This document shows, in pieces, positions 1-5,832 of a stretch of 8,898 nt of DNA. Positions within the stretch are counted from its first letter, which is position 1, and each line of letters opens with the position of its first letter. Source of the stretch: Alphaproteobacteria bacterium. Lineage in GTDB: Bacteria > Pseudomonadota > Alphaproteobacteria > Rhizobiales > Rhizobiaceae. A program made the translations under genes and the position numbers. Location of the stretch: contig JAFKFE010000553.1 of NCBI GenBank assembly GCA_017308345.1, forward strand, positions 1 to 8,898, given 5' to 3'. Below the pieces are notes generated by a model. That model worked only from the letters and a program-made list of their open reading frames with translations, was not told the origin of the DNA and did not search any database.

Positions 1-50
1 CTAAGGACAAGGTCGTCGGGGTGGACGGCATGGTCTAAGCCTGTTGGGAT

Positions 51-180
51 TCATCTGGAATTGATGACGCCAAAGGGGAGGTAGATGAGGCTCTCGAAGC
101 CTGTGTCTGTTTTGCAGCTCTCATTGCGAGGCGCTTGAATTCTTTAATTTTACCGAAGAAGTTCTCGATAAGAAAGGCGG
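51..180 (-). pseudogene. IS5-like transposase C-terminal remnant, frameshifted
   Basis: Read on the minus strand, the bases from about 178 down to 114 encode ENFFGKIKEFKRLAMR, the conserved helix near the C-terminus of IS5-family (IS427-like) DDE transposases, which includes the catalytic Glu of the DDE triad. After the Met-Arg-Ala the frame shifts: a different frame then reads KTDTGFESLIYLPFGVINSR and a stop at 51-53, which is a natural-looking C-terminus for this family. One missing base near position 112 explains the break. Upstream of about 180 the resemblance stops abruptly and an in-frame stop lies at 185-187, so the rest of the transposase is gone. This stretch is more AT-rich than the operons to its right. 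It is a dead fragment; the exact IS name cannot be given from this sequence alone. Confidence 0.65.
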
Positions 181-184
181 CCAC

Positions 185-457
185 TCAACGCCGCCGCCCG
201 CCGTGTTCTGCAGAAGTACGTCGACGGGACTTTGATTTTGGCGATGGATTTGCAGGTGACTTTCGCGGTGCCTTCAACCGTCCCGCTGCTTTCCGATCTT
301 TTTGAGATCGACGGGGTTTCTTACACGATGAAGGATATCCGGGCGATCCCGGCAGCAAGGGTTCCTGTGGCTTTTGTGGCCAGGTGGCAGTTAAGGAAAC
401 AGTACCAACGATTGCTAGAACCACGGTCGCAATCGAACCAATGGCAGTCCAGTCCAT
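185..457 (-). CDS. Small basic single-pass membrane protein, hypothetical
   Basis: I do not recognise this 90-residue ORF. Its first ~24 residues (MDWTAIGSIATVVLAIVGTV and on) form one convincing hydrophobic segment. The remainder is Pro-, Lys- and Arg-rich, ends in an Arg cluster and has low complexity. The start is chosen for the Shine-Dalgarno AGAGGAG at 465-471, seven bases upstream. A TATATT box at 492-497 could be a -10 element, but no good -35 precedes it. The strong ribosome site and membrane segment argue for a real start. The odd basic tail argues that the reading frame was altered after the membrane segment, perhaps where the neighbouring IS remnant joins. It could be an intact small protein, a frameshifted relic, or chance. 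Confidence 0.35.
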   Translation of the reverse strand: MDWTAIGSIATVVLAIVGTVSLTATWPQKPQEPLLPGSPGYPSSCKKPRRSQKDRKAAGRLKAPRKSPANPSPKSKSRRRTSAEHGGRRR

Positions 458-608
458 GGTGTCGCTCCTCTGATCAAGGCACGACACCCTTAATATACAC
501 GTTTTGTTGCGATGCAATACGTCTTGTAGCAGATCGAACGCCCAGGAGTTTGTCTGCAAACTGAGCCGAGCGGCATTTTCCTTTTCAGACGCGCCGCGAC
601 GATGGCGA

Positions 609-1808
609 TCAGGCCGCCACGAATTCCGGCACGATGACCGAAGGCGGCGTGTTGCGGCTGCGTCCGATGCGCTGCACGCCGTCGATCAGGATCATGCCTA
701 TGCCGGGCATGTTGCCAAGCGTCATGGCGTCGAGCACGCCTTCGCCGGCGCCGCCCATCGCCTGGTCGATGAAGACGAGGTCAGCGGCAAGACCTTCGGC
801 TATGCGGCCGCGATCCGTCAGGCCGCGCATCTTCGCGACGTTCCCGGTGGCGAGGCAGATCGCAACCTCCGGCGCCACGTCGCCCAGCGAGGCGAGCATG
901 GTGACAAGCCGCAACATGCCGAGCGGCTGCACGCCGGAGCCCGCCGGACCGTCGGTGCCCAGCACCAGCCGGTCGAGCGCGCCGATCTCGCGGATCACGT
1001 TCAACACGAAAAGGGCGGCGCGCATATTGCCGTTGTGAACGATCTCGAGATAGCGCGGGCTCTTCTCGCAGATCAGCCGCAGTTCGGCCTCGGGCAGCGA
1101 GGTGGGGCCGCCATTGAGATGCGCGGCGACATCGGCATCGACTTCGAGCACGGTTTCGGAGCCGATGCGCGCGGAGCCCGGAATGGAGTGACCGCCGGTA
1201 TGCGTCATCGAGGTCATGCCGTTGCGGCGCGCCCACTCGATCATCTTGCGGCCGGTGGGTCCATCCTTGACCGCGCCCAGCCCGAACTCGCCGATCAGCG
1301 TGACGCCGGCGGCGGCAAGCTCCTCGAAATCCTTTTCCTCGAGCCCCTTCTCCAATATCAGCGCGCCCGCAAGCACCTTCATGCCGAGCGGCGAAAACCG
1401 CGAGAAGGCGCGCTGCGCCGTGATCGCCAGCGCCTTGACGCCGACGACGTCGCCCGGCCTTCCGGGAACATGCACCTCGCCTGCCGAGACCAGTGTCGTG
1501 ACGCCGCCATGCAGCGTGGATTCGATCCAGCCGAGCTGGTTCTGCCGCGGCGTCCAGTCGCCCATAACCGGGTGCGAATGATTGTCGATCATGCCGGGCA
1601 TGATCGCCGAGCCCCTGGCGTCGATCACCGCGCCGCCGGAGCCGATACCGATCGCGCCTTCGCGGCCGATGGCCGCGATCAGGCCGTTCTCGATCACGAT
1701 CGTGTCGGCATCCGCCACCGGCCGGGCGATGTCGCCCGTCAGGACCGCGCCAAGATTGCGGATGACGAGACGGCTCGCTTCGCCGCCGGCTTTGTGAGAA
1801 TGCTGCAT
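609..1808 (-). CDS. Enamidase-type amidohydrolase (metal-dependent)
   Basis: A 399-residue protein of the amidohydrolase superfamily that closely resembles enamidase of Eubacterium barkeri. That enzyme opens the cyclic enamide 6-oxo-1,4,5,6-tetrahydronicotinate to 2-formylglutarate and ammonia. Shared signatures include the N-terminal TGDIARPVADADTIVIENG block, HGGVTTLVSAG, PGRPGD, KALAIT, ILEKGL and the C-terminal SRNTPP. All binuclear metal ligands of the family are visible: His77 and His79 (NHSH), Glu174 (IGEFGLG), His203 (THTGG), His230 (AHLNGG) and Asp286 (GTDGPAG). Length matches the family. I start at Met 1808 because AAGGA lies at 1821-1825 (spacing 12, long) and the protein then begins close to the family's first beta strand; a start at 1859 would add 17 residues but has no ribosome site. 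It is the last gene of the leftward operon, after the MarR gene. Family assignment is firm; the actual substrate is unknown because no nicotinate hydroxylase or reductase genes are in view. Confidence 0.88.
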   Translation of the reverse strand: MQHSHKAGGEASRLVIRNLGAVLTGDIARPVADADTIVIENGLIAAIGREGAIGIGSGGAVIDARGSAIMPGMIDNHSHPVMGDWTPRQNQLGWIESTLHGGVTTLVSAGEVHVPGRPGDVVGVKALAITAQRAFSRFSPLGMKVLAGALILEKGLEEKDFEELAAAGVTLIGEFGLGAVKDGPTGRKMIEWARRNGMTSMTHTGGHSIPGSARIGSETVLEVDADVAAHLNGGPTSLPEAELRLICEKSPRYLEIVHNGNMRAALFVLNVIREIGALDRLVLGTDGPAGSGVQPLGMLRLVTMLASLGDVAPEVAICLATGNVAKMRGLTDRGRIAEGLAADLVFIDQAMGGAGEGVLDAMTLGNMPGIGMILIDGVQRIGRSRNTPPSVIVPEFVAA

Positions 1809-1820
1809 GCTGCCAACAAG

Positions 1821-1825
1821 TCCTT
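1821..1825 (-). promoter_or_regulatory. Possible ribosome binding site of the enamidase gene
   Basis: AAGGA on the minus strand, 12 bases before the ATG at 1808. The spacing is longer than ideal, but no comparable site precedes the alternative ATG at 1859, so this favours the shorter protein. Confidence 0.4.
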
Positions 1826-1938
1826 GTGTGTGCCCGCGAACGAGCGGATCGCCCGGCATGGAAGGATGCCGACCCTGGCGCTTGCCGCGGGATATCGATT
1901 GAGAAGGCCGGACGGAGCCGGACGCACCGCCTGAGGTG

Positions 1939-2526
1939 CTATGCCGTTTCGTCCGCCCCGCTGATGCGGTTGAGAAGCTCGAGCAGCGTCGCCTGCTCTC
2001 CCGGGTTCAGCGGCGCAAGCAACCGGCGCACCACCTCCATGCTGCGGTCGAGCAAGGGCAAGGTGTAATGGACGCCGGCATTGGTCAGCGTGATCATCGT
2101 CATGCGCTGGTCGGTTTGCGAGCGCTTGCGTTCGATCAGCCCCCTTTTCATCAGCGCCTTCACCACCAGGCTGATGGTCGAGGGGTCCATCTGGGTCAGG
2201 CGGCCGAGATGGTTCTGCGAGACCTCCCCGTGGCGCAGCAACGTCGCCAACGCCGCATGCTGTGTCGGCGTCAAGTCGGCATGCGGCATCACTTCCTGAA
2301 AACAGGCAGTCGCCCGCTGATGCGCCTTGCGCAGGATATGCGCGGCATGGTGCTCGAGCGAATATCCGGTGCGCGCGTAGAAGGCGAGAATCTCCTCGCG
2401 GCCCAGTTCCGGCAGCTCGAACGCAGCGCCTGGACCGGCGGACAAGGTCTTCTCGCCTATCTCCTCTTCGCCACTCAATGCCGTTTCCATGTTCTTCTGT
2501 TCGTTCAAAGGCCGCGAGCCCTCCAT
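1939..2526 (-). CDS. MarR-family transcriptional regulator
   Basis: A 195-residue protein with a MarR winged helix-turn-helix at about residues 85-150: LTPTQHAALATLL opens the domain, the recognition helix lies around DPSTISLVVKALMKRG (114-129), and the wing contains the Gln-Arg of SQTDQRMTMITLT (136-148). Helices before and after would form the dimer interface. MarR dimers usually repress nearby genes and release DNA on binding a small aromatic or phenolic-like ligand. The ~45-residue N-terminal extension is long for the family. A second in-frame ATG at 2490 would shorten it by 12 residues, and neither start has a strong ribosome site. The gene starts 23 bp after the cysteine hydrolase stop and precedes the enamidase gene, so it is probably co-transcribed and autoregulated. 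The palindrome at 3220-3238 is its most likely operator (inference). Confidence 0.9.
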   Translation of the reverse strand: MEGSRPLNEQKNMETALSGEEEIGEKTLSAGPGAAFELPELGREEILAFYARTGYSLEHHAAHILRKAHQRATACFQEVMPHADLTPTQHAALATLLRHGEVSQNHLGRLTQMDPSTISLVVKALMKRGLIERKRSQTDQRMTMITLTNAGVHYTLPLLDRSMEVVRRLLAPLNPGEQATLLELLNRISGADETA

Positions 2527-2549
2527 TGCGAAAGCTAACCGTCGTTGTC

Positions 2550-3191
2550 TCAGGCGGCAATCATGTTGGCGATCGGCGCGCCCTCGCGCAGCGCCGTGAC
2601 GACGGTGGCCGAATCCGACACCACGCCGAAATGCGTCGCGATGTCGTAGAGCGAGCTCTCGTGTTCGCGCGGCCCCGTCGCCGCGCAGGCGTCGGCAGGC
2701 ACGACCACGTCGTAACCGATGAAGAACGCATCATGCACCGTCGAGCGCACGCAGATGTTGGTCACCACGCCGCATACCACCAGCTGGTCCACCTGCATGT
2801 CCTTCAGCGTCAGATCCAGATCCGTCTGGAAGAAGGCCGAGTAACGCCGTTTGATCACGTGGATCTCGTCCGCTCGCGCCCCGAGATCCTCGATGACCTC
2901 GACCGCCCACGTCTTCTCCAACCCATGCGGCGTGCGCTTTTCCCATTCGCGCTCGCGGCGCATGCCCGGGCGATGCGCATCGTGCACCCAGATCACCGGC
3001 GCGCCGACCGCCCGCGCGGCCTCGATCAGGGCCAGTTGCGGCGCGACGAGCCTTTCATAGCCGGGAAGCACCATCTTGCCGCCGGGCTTGCAGAACTCAT
3101 TGATCATGTCGACGACCACGAGCGCGGCGCGCGCCGGATCGAGCCTGAGCTGGCGATCCTGGAAATGCGCGGAAAAGACATCCACCGACAT
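2550..3191 (-). CDS. Isochorismatase-like cysteine hydrolase
   Basis: A 213-residue protein of the isochorismatase-like cysteine hydrolase superfamily (relatives include nicotinamidase, N-carbamoylsarcosine amidase, maleamate amidase and RutB). The catalytic triad is visible: Asp28 in VVVDMINEF, Lys114 in IKRRYSAFFQT and Cys147 in VCGVVTNICVRST, with the preceding Val-Val-Thr at the usual cis-peptide position. These enzymes hydrolyse amide or carbamoyl groups through a thioester intermediate, releasing ammonia or carbamate. An ATG at 3218 would add nine residues. I prefer 3191 because AGAGGG lies seven bases upstream, and because a start at 3218 would leave almost no leader after the predicted promoter. 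It is the first gene of the leftward operon with the MarR and enamidase genes, suggesting a second C-N hydrolysis step on the same compound. The exact substrate cannot be read from the sequence. Confidence 0.9.
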   Translation of the reverse strand: MSVDVFSAHFQDRQLRLDPARAALVVVDMINEFCKPGGKMVLPGYERLVAPQLALIEAARAVGAPVIWVHDAHRPGMRREREWEKRTPHGLEKTWAVEVIEDLGARADEIHVIKRRYSAFFQTDLDLTLKDMQVDQLVVCGVVTNICVRSTVHDAFFIGYDVVVPADACAATGPREHESSLYDIATHFGVVSDSATVVTALREGAPIANMIAA

Positions 3192-3198
3192 GGGCTCG

Positions 3199-3204
3199 CC
3201 CTCT
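3199..3204 (-). promoter_or_regulatory. Ribosome binding site deciding the cysteine hydrolase start
   Basis: AGAGGG on the minus strand, seven bases before the ATG at 3191. The upstream in-frame ATG at 3218 has no such site, so this supports the 213-residue form. Confidence 0.65.
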
Positions 3205-3219
3205 TTTCTCACCGTCATC

Positions 3220-3238
3220 TTTGTTGATGATCAAACAA
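3220..3238. promoter_or_regulatory. Candidate MarR operator palindrome
   Basis: TTTGTTGATGATCAAACAA is a 19-bp imperfect palindrome centred on base 3229: seven of nine pairs match, including a perfect TTGAT-G-ATCAA core. It overlaps the predicted -10 hexamer and the likely transcription start of the leftward operon. That is where a MarR dimer would block RNA polymerase. Binding by the MarR protein encoded at 1939-2526 is inferred from position and symmetry only. Confidence 0.5.
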
Positions 3239-3263
3239 GACGCCGAACGCCGGTGAAGTCAAG
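3234..3263 (-). promoter_or_regulatory. Predicted promoter of the leftward hydrolase operon
   Basis: On the minus strand CTTGAC (3258-3263), read with the next base as TTGACT (3257-3262), is a good -35 element. After a 17-base spacer it is followed by CTTGTT (3234-3239), a weak -10. Transcription would begin near 3226, giving a leader of about 35 bases to the start at 3191. The weak -10 overlaps the palindrome at 3220-3238. Confidence 0.4.
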
Positions 3264-3346
3264 TGGTTTTTGAGCGCCGCGCGGAAATCTCCCATATCTG
3301 TGAAAAATAATGCTTTCTTTAGCAGGAAAACAGCCGAAACTTGCAA

Positions 3347-3376
3347 CTTGACAAGGCGGAAACCTTGTCGCTTACT
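3347..3376 (+). promoter_or_regulatory. Predicted promoter of the ABC transport operon
   Basis: CTTGACA at 3347-3353 contains a consensus TTGACA -35 (3348-3353). CTTACT at 3371-3376, 17 bases later, is a poor -10. Transcription would start near 3383, leaving a leader of about 60 bases before the solute-binding protein start. The mismatch-rich -10 would fit a promoter that needs activation or is tightly controlled. Confidence 0.4.
3350..3369. promoter_or_regulatory. Inverted repeat between -35 and -10: candidate operator
   Basis: GACAAGG (3350-3356) and CCTTGTC (3363-3369) form a perfect 7-bp inverted repeat around the spacer CGGAAA. The left arm overlaps the -35 element and the right arm ends just before the -10. 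This is a classic repressor position. The sequence differs from the TTGAT-type palindrome near 3229, so a second regulator encoded outside the window is likely. Confidence 0.5.
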
Positions 3377-3427
3377 CATATGACAATCAATGAATTGCTC
3401 GGGCTTCAGGACGGCTCGCGCATCAAC

Positions 3428-3434
3428 AGAGGGG
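3428..3434 (+). promoter_or_regulatory. Ribosome binding site deciding the solute-binding protein start
   Basis: AGAGGGG lies eight bases before the ATG at 3443. The in-frame ATG at 3380 has no ribosome site and would put 34 or more residues ahead of the signal peptide, so 3443 is preferred. Confidence 0.65.
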
Positions 3435-3442
3435 TTCCTGAG

Positions 3443-4807
3443 ATGCTTGGTTCCGTGCCCAATTCGCGCATTGTTTTTGCCCCCGCCTCCCTCAAGAAAG
3501 CCGTTTTCGCCGCCGCGCTGACCGCCGCTCTCGTCCCGTCCCATCTGTCGGGCGTCGCGCGGGCCGAAGGCGTCACGCTCAAGGTGTTCGGCGGCTCTTC
3601 GCTGGACGTGTTGGCGCCGCGCGAGAAGCCCGAAGTCCAGACGCAGATCCGCGAGCAGATCGTTTCCGGCTTCCTGAAGGAGCACCCGGACGTCGCCGCC
3701 GTCGACTGGGACGCGCAGGGACCGCAGTCCGGTTCGCTGCAGCGCATGATGACGGCCAAGCTTTCCGGCCAGGAAATGGACCTGATCGCCTGCTCGGCCT
3801 ATTGGGTCAACGGCGCCTATGTCCGTCGCGGCCTGCTCAAGCCCATCACCGATGAGGTCAAGCCGTTCGCGGGCAATGTCGATGCCACCAGCCTCGGCGC
3901 CTTCACTGTCAACGGAAAGCTCTACGGCGTGCCGATCAGTTCGCTGTCGACCTCCACGATCTTCTACAATGTGGAGCTCTTCAAGAAGCTCGGCATTCCC
4001 GAGAAGCCGACCTACGAGGATCTCAAGGCGGCCGTGCCGAAACTGCAGCAGGCGGGCGTCATTCCGCTGCTGCATCAGGGCGCCAACGCGGTCATGTGGC
4101 CGATGTGGTATTTCGAGGCGCTGGCGCAGTCCAGCGGCGATCCGATCGCCCTGACCCAGGCGCAGCTCGAGGGCAAGGAGCCCTTCAACGACGCCGCAAG
4201 CATCGGGGCCTTCCGCCTGATCAAGCAGTGGGTGGACGACGGCATCCTGTCGAAGGACTCGCTCTCGGTCGACATGGACGGCATGCGCGCCGCCTTCGCC
4301 AGCGGCAAGAGCGCGATGTATTATGGCGGCACATGGGAAGTGCCTTCGCTGAAGGACAGCGTGAAGAGCTTCACCTGGGGGGTGTTTCCCTTCCCCAAGA
4401 TGCCCGGCACCAAGGGCGAGCCGAAACATGGCGGCGGCGCCGACAACGGCATGTGCCTTTCGGCCTCGATCCCGGACGAGAAGGTCAAGCCGGCGCTTGA
4501 CTTCATCGCCTATCTCACCAAGCCGGAAGTGGCCAAGATCTACCTGGCGGCGGACCAGCCCATCGCGACCTCCATCAAGGGTGTCGATGGCGTGAACGAA
4601 CCCTATGCCGCGTCGCTGCGTGAAACGACCTTCCCGAACACGGTGAACTTCATTGACTGGATGTGGCCGAGCGAGGTGACCACGGCGGTCGCTTCCGGCA
4701 TCGCCGGTGTCGTCGGCGGCACCGCCACGCCCGAAGATGCGGCGGCCAGCGTACAGGCGGCGTTCAAGACGCTGGTCGACGAAGGCAATTGGCCACCCAA
4801 GGACTGA
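3443..4807 (+). CDS. ABC transporter extracellular solute-binding protein, family 1 (carbohydrate type)
   Basis: A 454-residue periplasmic solute-binding protein that would capture the transported compound and deliver it to the two permeases encoded downstream. Residues 1-41 are a Sec signal peptide: Lys18-Lys19, then the hydrophobic AVFAAALTAALVP, then an Ala-Arg-Ala cleavage site before Glu42. There is no lipobox, so it should be free in the periplasm. Family features include the early KVFGGSS strand, NGKLYGVPISSLSTSTIFYN and the GKSAMYYGGTWE motif (288-299) typical of MalE/UgpB-like proteins that bind sugars, polyols or glycosides. Several Trp and Tyr residues (MWPMWYFEA, FIDWMWP) could stack on a ring in the binding site. 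It is the first gene of the rightward operon and is followed by a strong hairpin that could raise its expression over the permeases. The specific ligand is not predictable here. Confidence 0.92.
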   Translation: MLGSVPNSRIVFAPASLKKAVFAAALTAALVPSHLSGVARAEGVTLKVFGGSSLDVLAPREKPEVQTQIREQIVSGFLKEHPDVAAVDWDAQGPQSGSLQRMMTAKLSGQEMDLIACSAYWVNGAYVRRGLLKPITDEVKPFAGNVDATSLGAFTVNGKLYGVPISSLSTSTIFYNVELFKKLGIPEKPTYEDLKAAVPKLQQAGVIPLLHQGANAVMWPMWYFEALAQSSGDPIALTQAQLEGKEPFNDAASIGAFRLIKQWVDDGILSKDSLSVDMDGMRAAFASGKSAMYYGGTWEVPSLKDSVKSFTWGVFPFPKMPGTKGEPKHGGGADNGMCLSASIPDEKVKPALDFIAYLTKPEVAKIYLAADQPIATSIKGVDGVNEPYAASLRETTFPNTVNFIDWMWPSEVTTAVASGIAGVVGGTATPEDAAASVQAAFKTLVDEGNWPPKD

Positions 4808-4843
4808 GCCGCGGCCTCCCAAGCACAGCGACCATCCTCCCCC

Positions 4844-4876
4844 CGCCGCGGGCCGGGCACAAGCCGGCCCGCGGCG
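4844..4876 (+). promoter_or_regulatory. Strong intercistronic hairpin after the solute-binding protein gene
   Basis: CGCCGCGGGCCGG (4844-4856) and CCGGCCCGCGGCG (4864-4876) are perfect 13-bp complementary arms around a 7-base loop, GCACAAG. No T-tract follows, so it is not a simple intrinsic terminator. It lies in the 94-base gap between the binding protein gene and the isomerase-like gene. Such hairpins behind solute-binding protein genes, as between malE and malF, protect the upstream mRNA from 3' decay. That role is inferred here. Confidence 0.75.
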
Positions 4877-4901
4877 CCATGCCCAGGCAGAAAGACATCC
4901 C

Positions 4902-5825
4902 ATGACGCGCGCGGCCAGACAGCGGTTCTCCATCGGCTACCATCTCAACAGCTGGGACCTGACCGGCCAGCCACTGCGGCCCGCGCTCGAGTTCCTCGCC
5001 GGCCAGGGCTTCGGCTGGTTCGAGATCCTTGCCTTCACCAGCCTGTCCGACCAGTTCGCGCGCAAATACATGCAGCTCGGCGATCTGCCGCCGCCCGGCG
5101 TCACCACCGACACCGACATCCTGCGCCGCTACGCGCTGCTGTCGGAAGCCCAAAGCAATCTCGGCATCAAGCTGTCCTCGCTCTATGTCAACGCCACCTT
5201 CGTCAACCCCAGGCTTTGGGACTATGAGCGCGACTGCCTGGTGACGCTCGCACGCCTGCTGAAAGGTTTTGGCGCGCCTGTGCTGGTGCTCGGCGGCGGC
5301 CCATCGGAAGCGTCCGGCAACGCGCACGGCACACAGGACTACAAGGCATTCTGCCGGGCGCTGGAAGACATCGGCCGCCGCACCGCCGACCTCGGCATCG
5401 CGACCGTCTATCATCCGCACCTCGACACCTTCATCGAACGCCGCGAGCAGCTCGACCGCATGATGGACGAGCTCGACACCCGGCACGCGGGCCTCTGCAT
5501 CGACCCCGCTCATCTGGTGCAGACGCATTCCGATCCGGTCGACGCGCTGAAGACCTATGTCTCGGCCGTTCGCTACATGCACTTCAAGGACTCTCACGTC
5601 GACGACAATCTGAAGGGGCCGGAACGCTACGCCGCCTTCTGCGAACTCGGCGCCGGCGAGGTGGATCTGCCGGGCCTTGTCGATGTTTTGCTCGACGCGG
5701 AATACGACGGACTTGCCATCGTCGAGCTGGACGCATCCCGCAAGACCGCCGAGCAGAGCGCGCTCGAAAGCATCGAGTATCTGACCGGCACGCTGGGCCT
5801 GGCGCTGGCCCCCGCGAAAGGCTGA
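4902..5825 (+). CDS. Sugar phosphate isomerase/epimerase-like TIM-barrel protein
   Basis: A 307-residue protein of the xylose-isomerase-like TIM-barrel superfamily (the family of IolE, IolI and hydroxypyruvate isomerase). The barrel-end metal site is recognisable: the YHPHLDTFIE segment (170-179) with His171, His173 and Glu179; Asp201 and His204 in CIDPAHL; His227 and Asp230 in MHFKDSH; Glu275 in IVELDA. These proteins isomerise, epimerise or dehydrate sugars, keto-sugars and inosose through divalent metal ions. The ATG at 4902 follows only a weak ribosome site (AGAAAGA), consistent with lower expression than the binding protein. It sits between the binding protein gene and the first permease gene, so it probably acts on the imported compound or its oxidation product. 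HPHxxTFIE resembles the IolE group most, but dehydratase activity is not established. Confidence 0.85.
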   Translation: MTRAARQRFSIGYHLNSWDLTGQPLRPALEFLAGQGFGWFEILAFTSLSDQFARKYMQLGDLPPPGVTTDTDILRRYALLSEAQSNLGIKLSSLYVNATFVNPRLWDYERDCLVTLARLLKGFGAPVLVLGGGPSEASGNAHGTQDYKAFCRALEDIGRRTADLGIATVYHPHLDTFIERREQLDRMMDELDTRHAGLCIDPAHLVQTHSDPVDALKTYVSAVRYMHFKDSHVDDNLKGPERYAAFCELGAGEVDLPGLVDVLLDAEYDGLAIVELDASRKTAEQSALESIEYLTGTLGLALAPAKG

Positions 5826-5832
5826 AGCAGGC

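Noticed and set aside
232..564. A 110-codon plus-strand ORF with a fairly protein-like middle (FEIDGVSYTMKDIR)
   Set aside because: No ribosome site precedes it, I recognise no family, and the opposite strand has a better-supported start. It could still be a relic, but I cannot support it.
560..608. Possible terminator after the enamidase gene
   Set aside because: Only a 5-bp GCGGC/GCCGC pairing with a long loop and no T-tract is present on the minus strand.
504..1934. A 476-codon plus-strand ORF opposite the enamidase gene
   Set aside because: Its Arg/Ala/His/Asp-rich composition is that of an antisense shadow in GC-rich DNA, and it lies over a gene with full family signatures and metal ligands.
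1860..1938. Possible hairpin between the MarR and enamidase genes from two CCGG-containing repeats
   Set aside because: The arms are four self-complementary bases only, and the two genes are better seen as one transcript.
3311..3324. Short TGCT-N6-AGCA inverted repeat in the divergent intergenic region
   Set aside because: Four-base arms are expected by chance and the site overlaps neither predicted promoter core.
3215..4933. A 572-codon minus-strand ORF opposite the solute-binding protein gene
   Set aside because: It is antisense to a clear signal-peptide-bearing binding protein, has shadow-like composition and matches no family I know.
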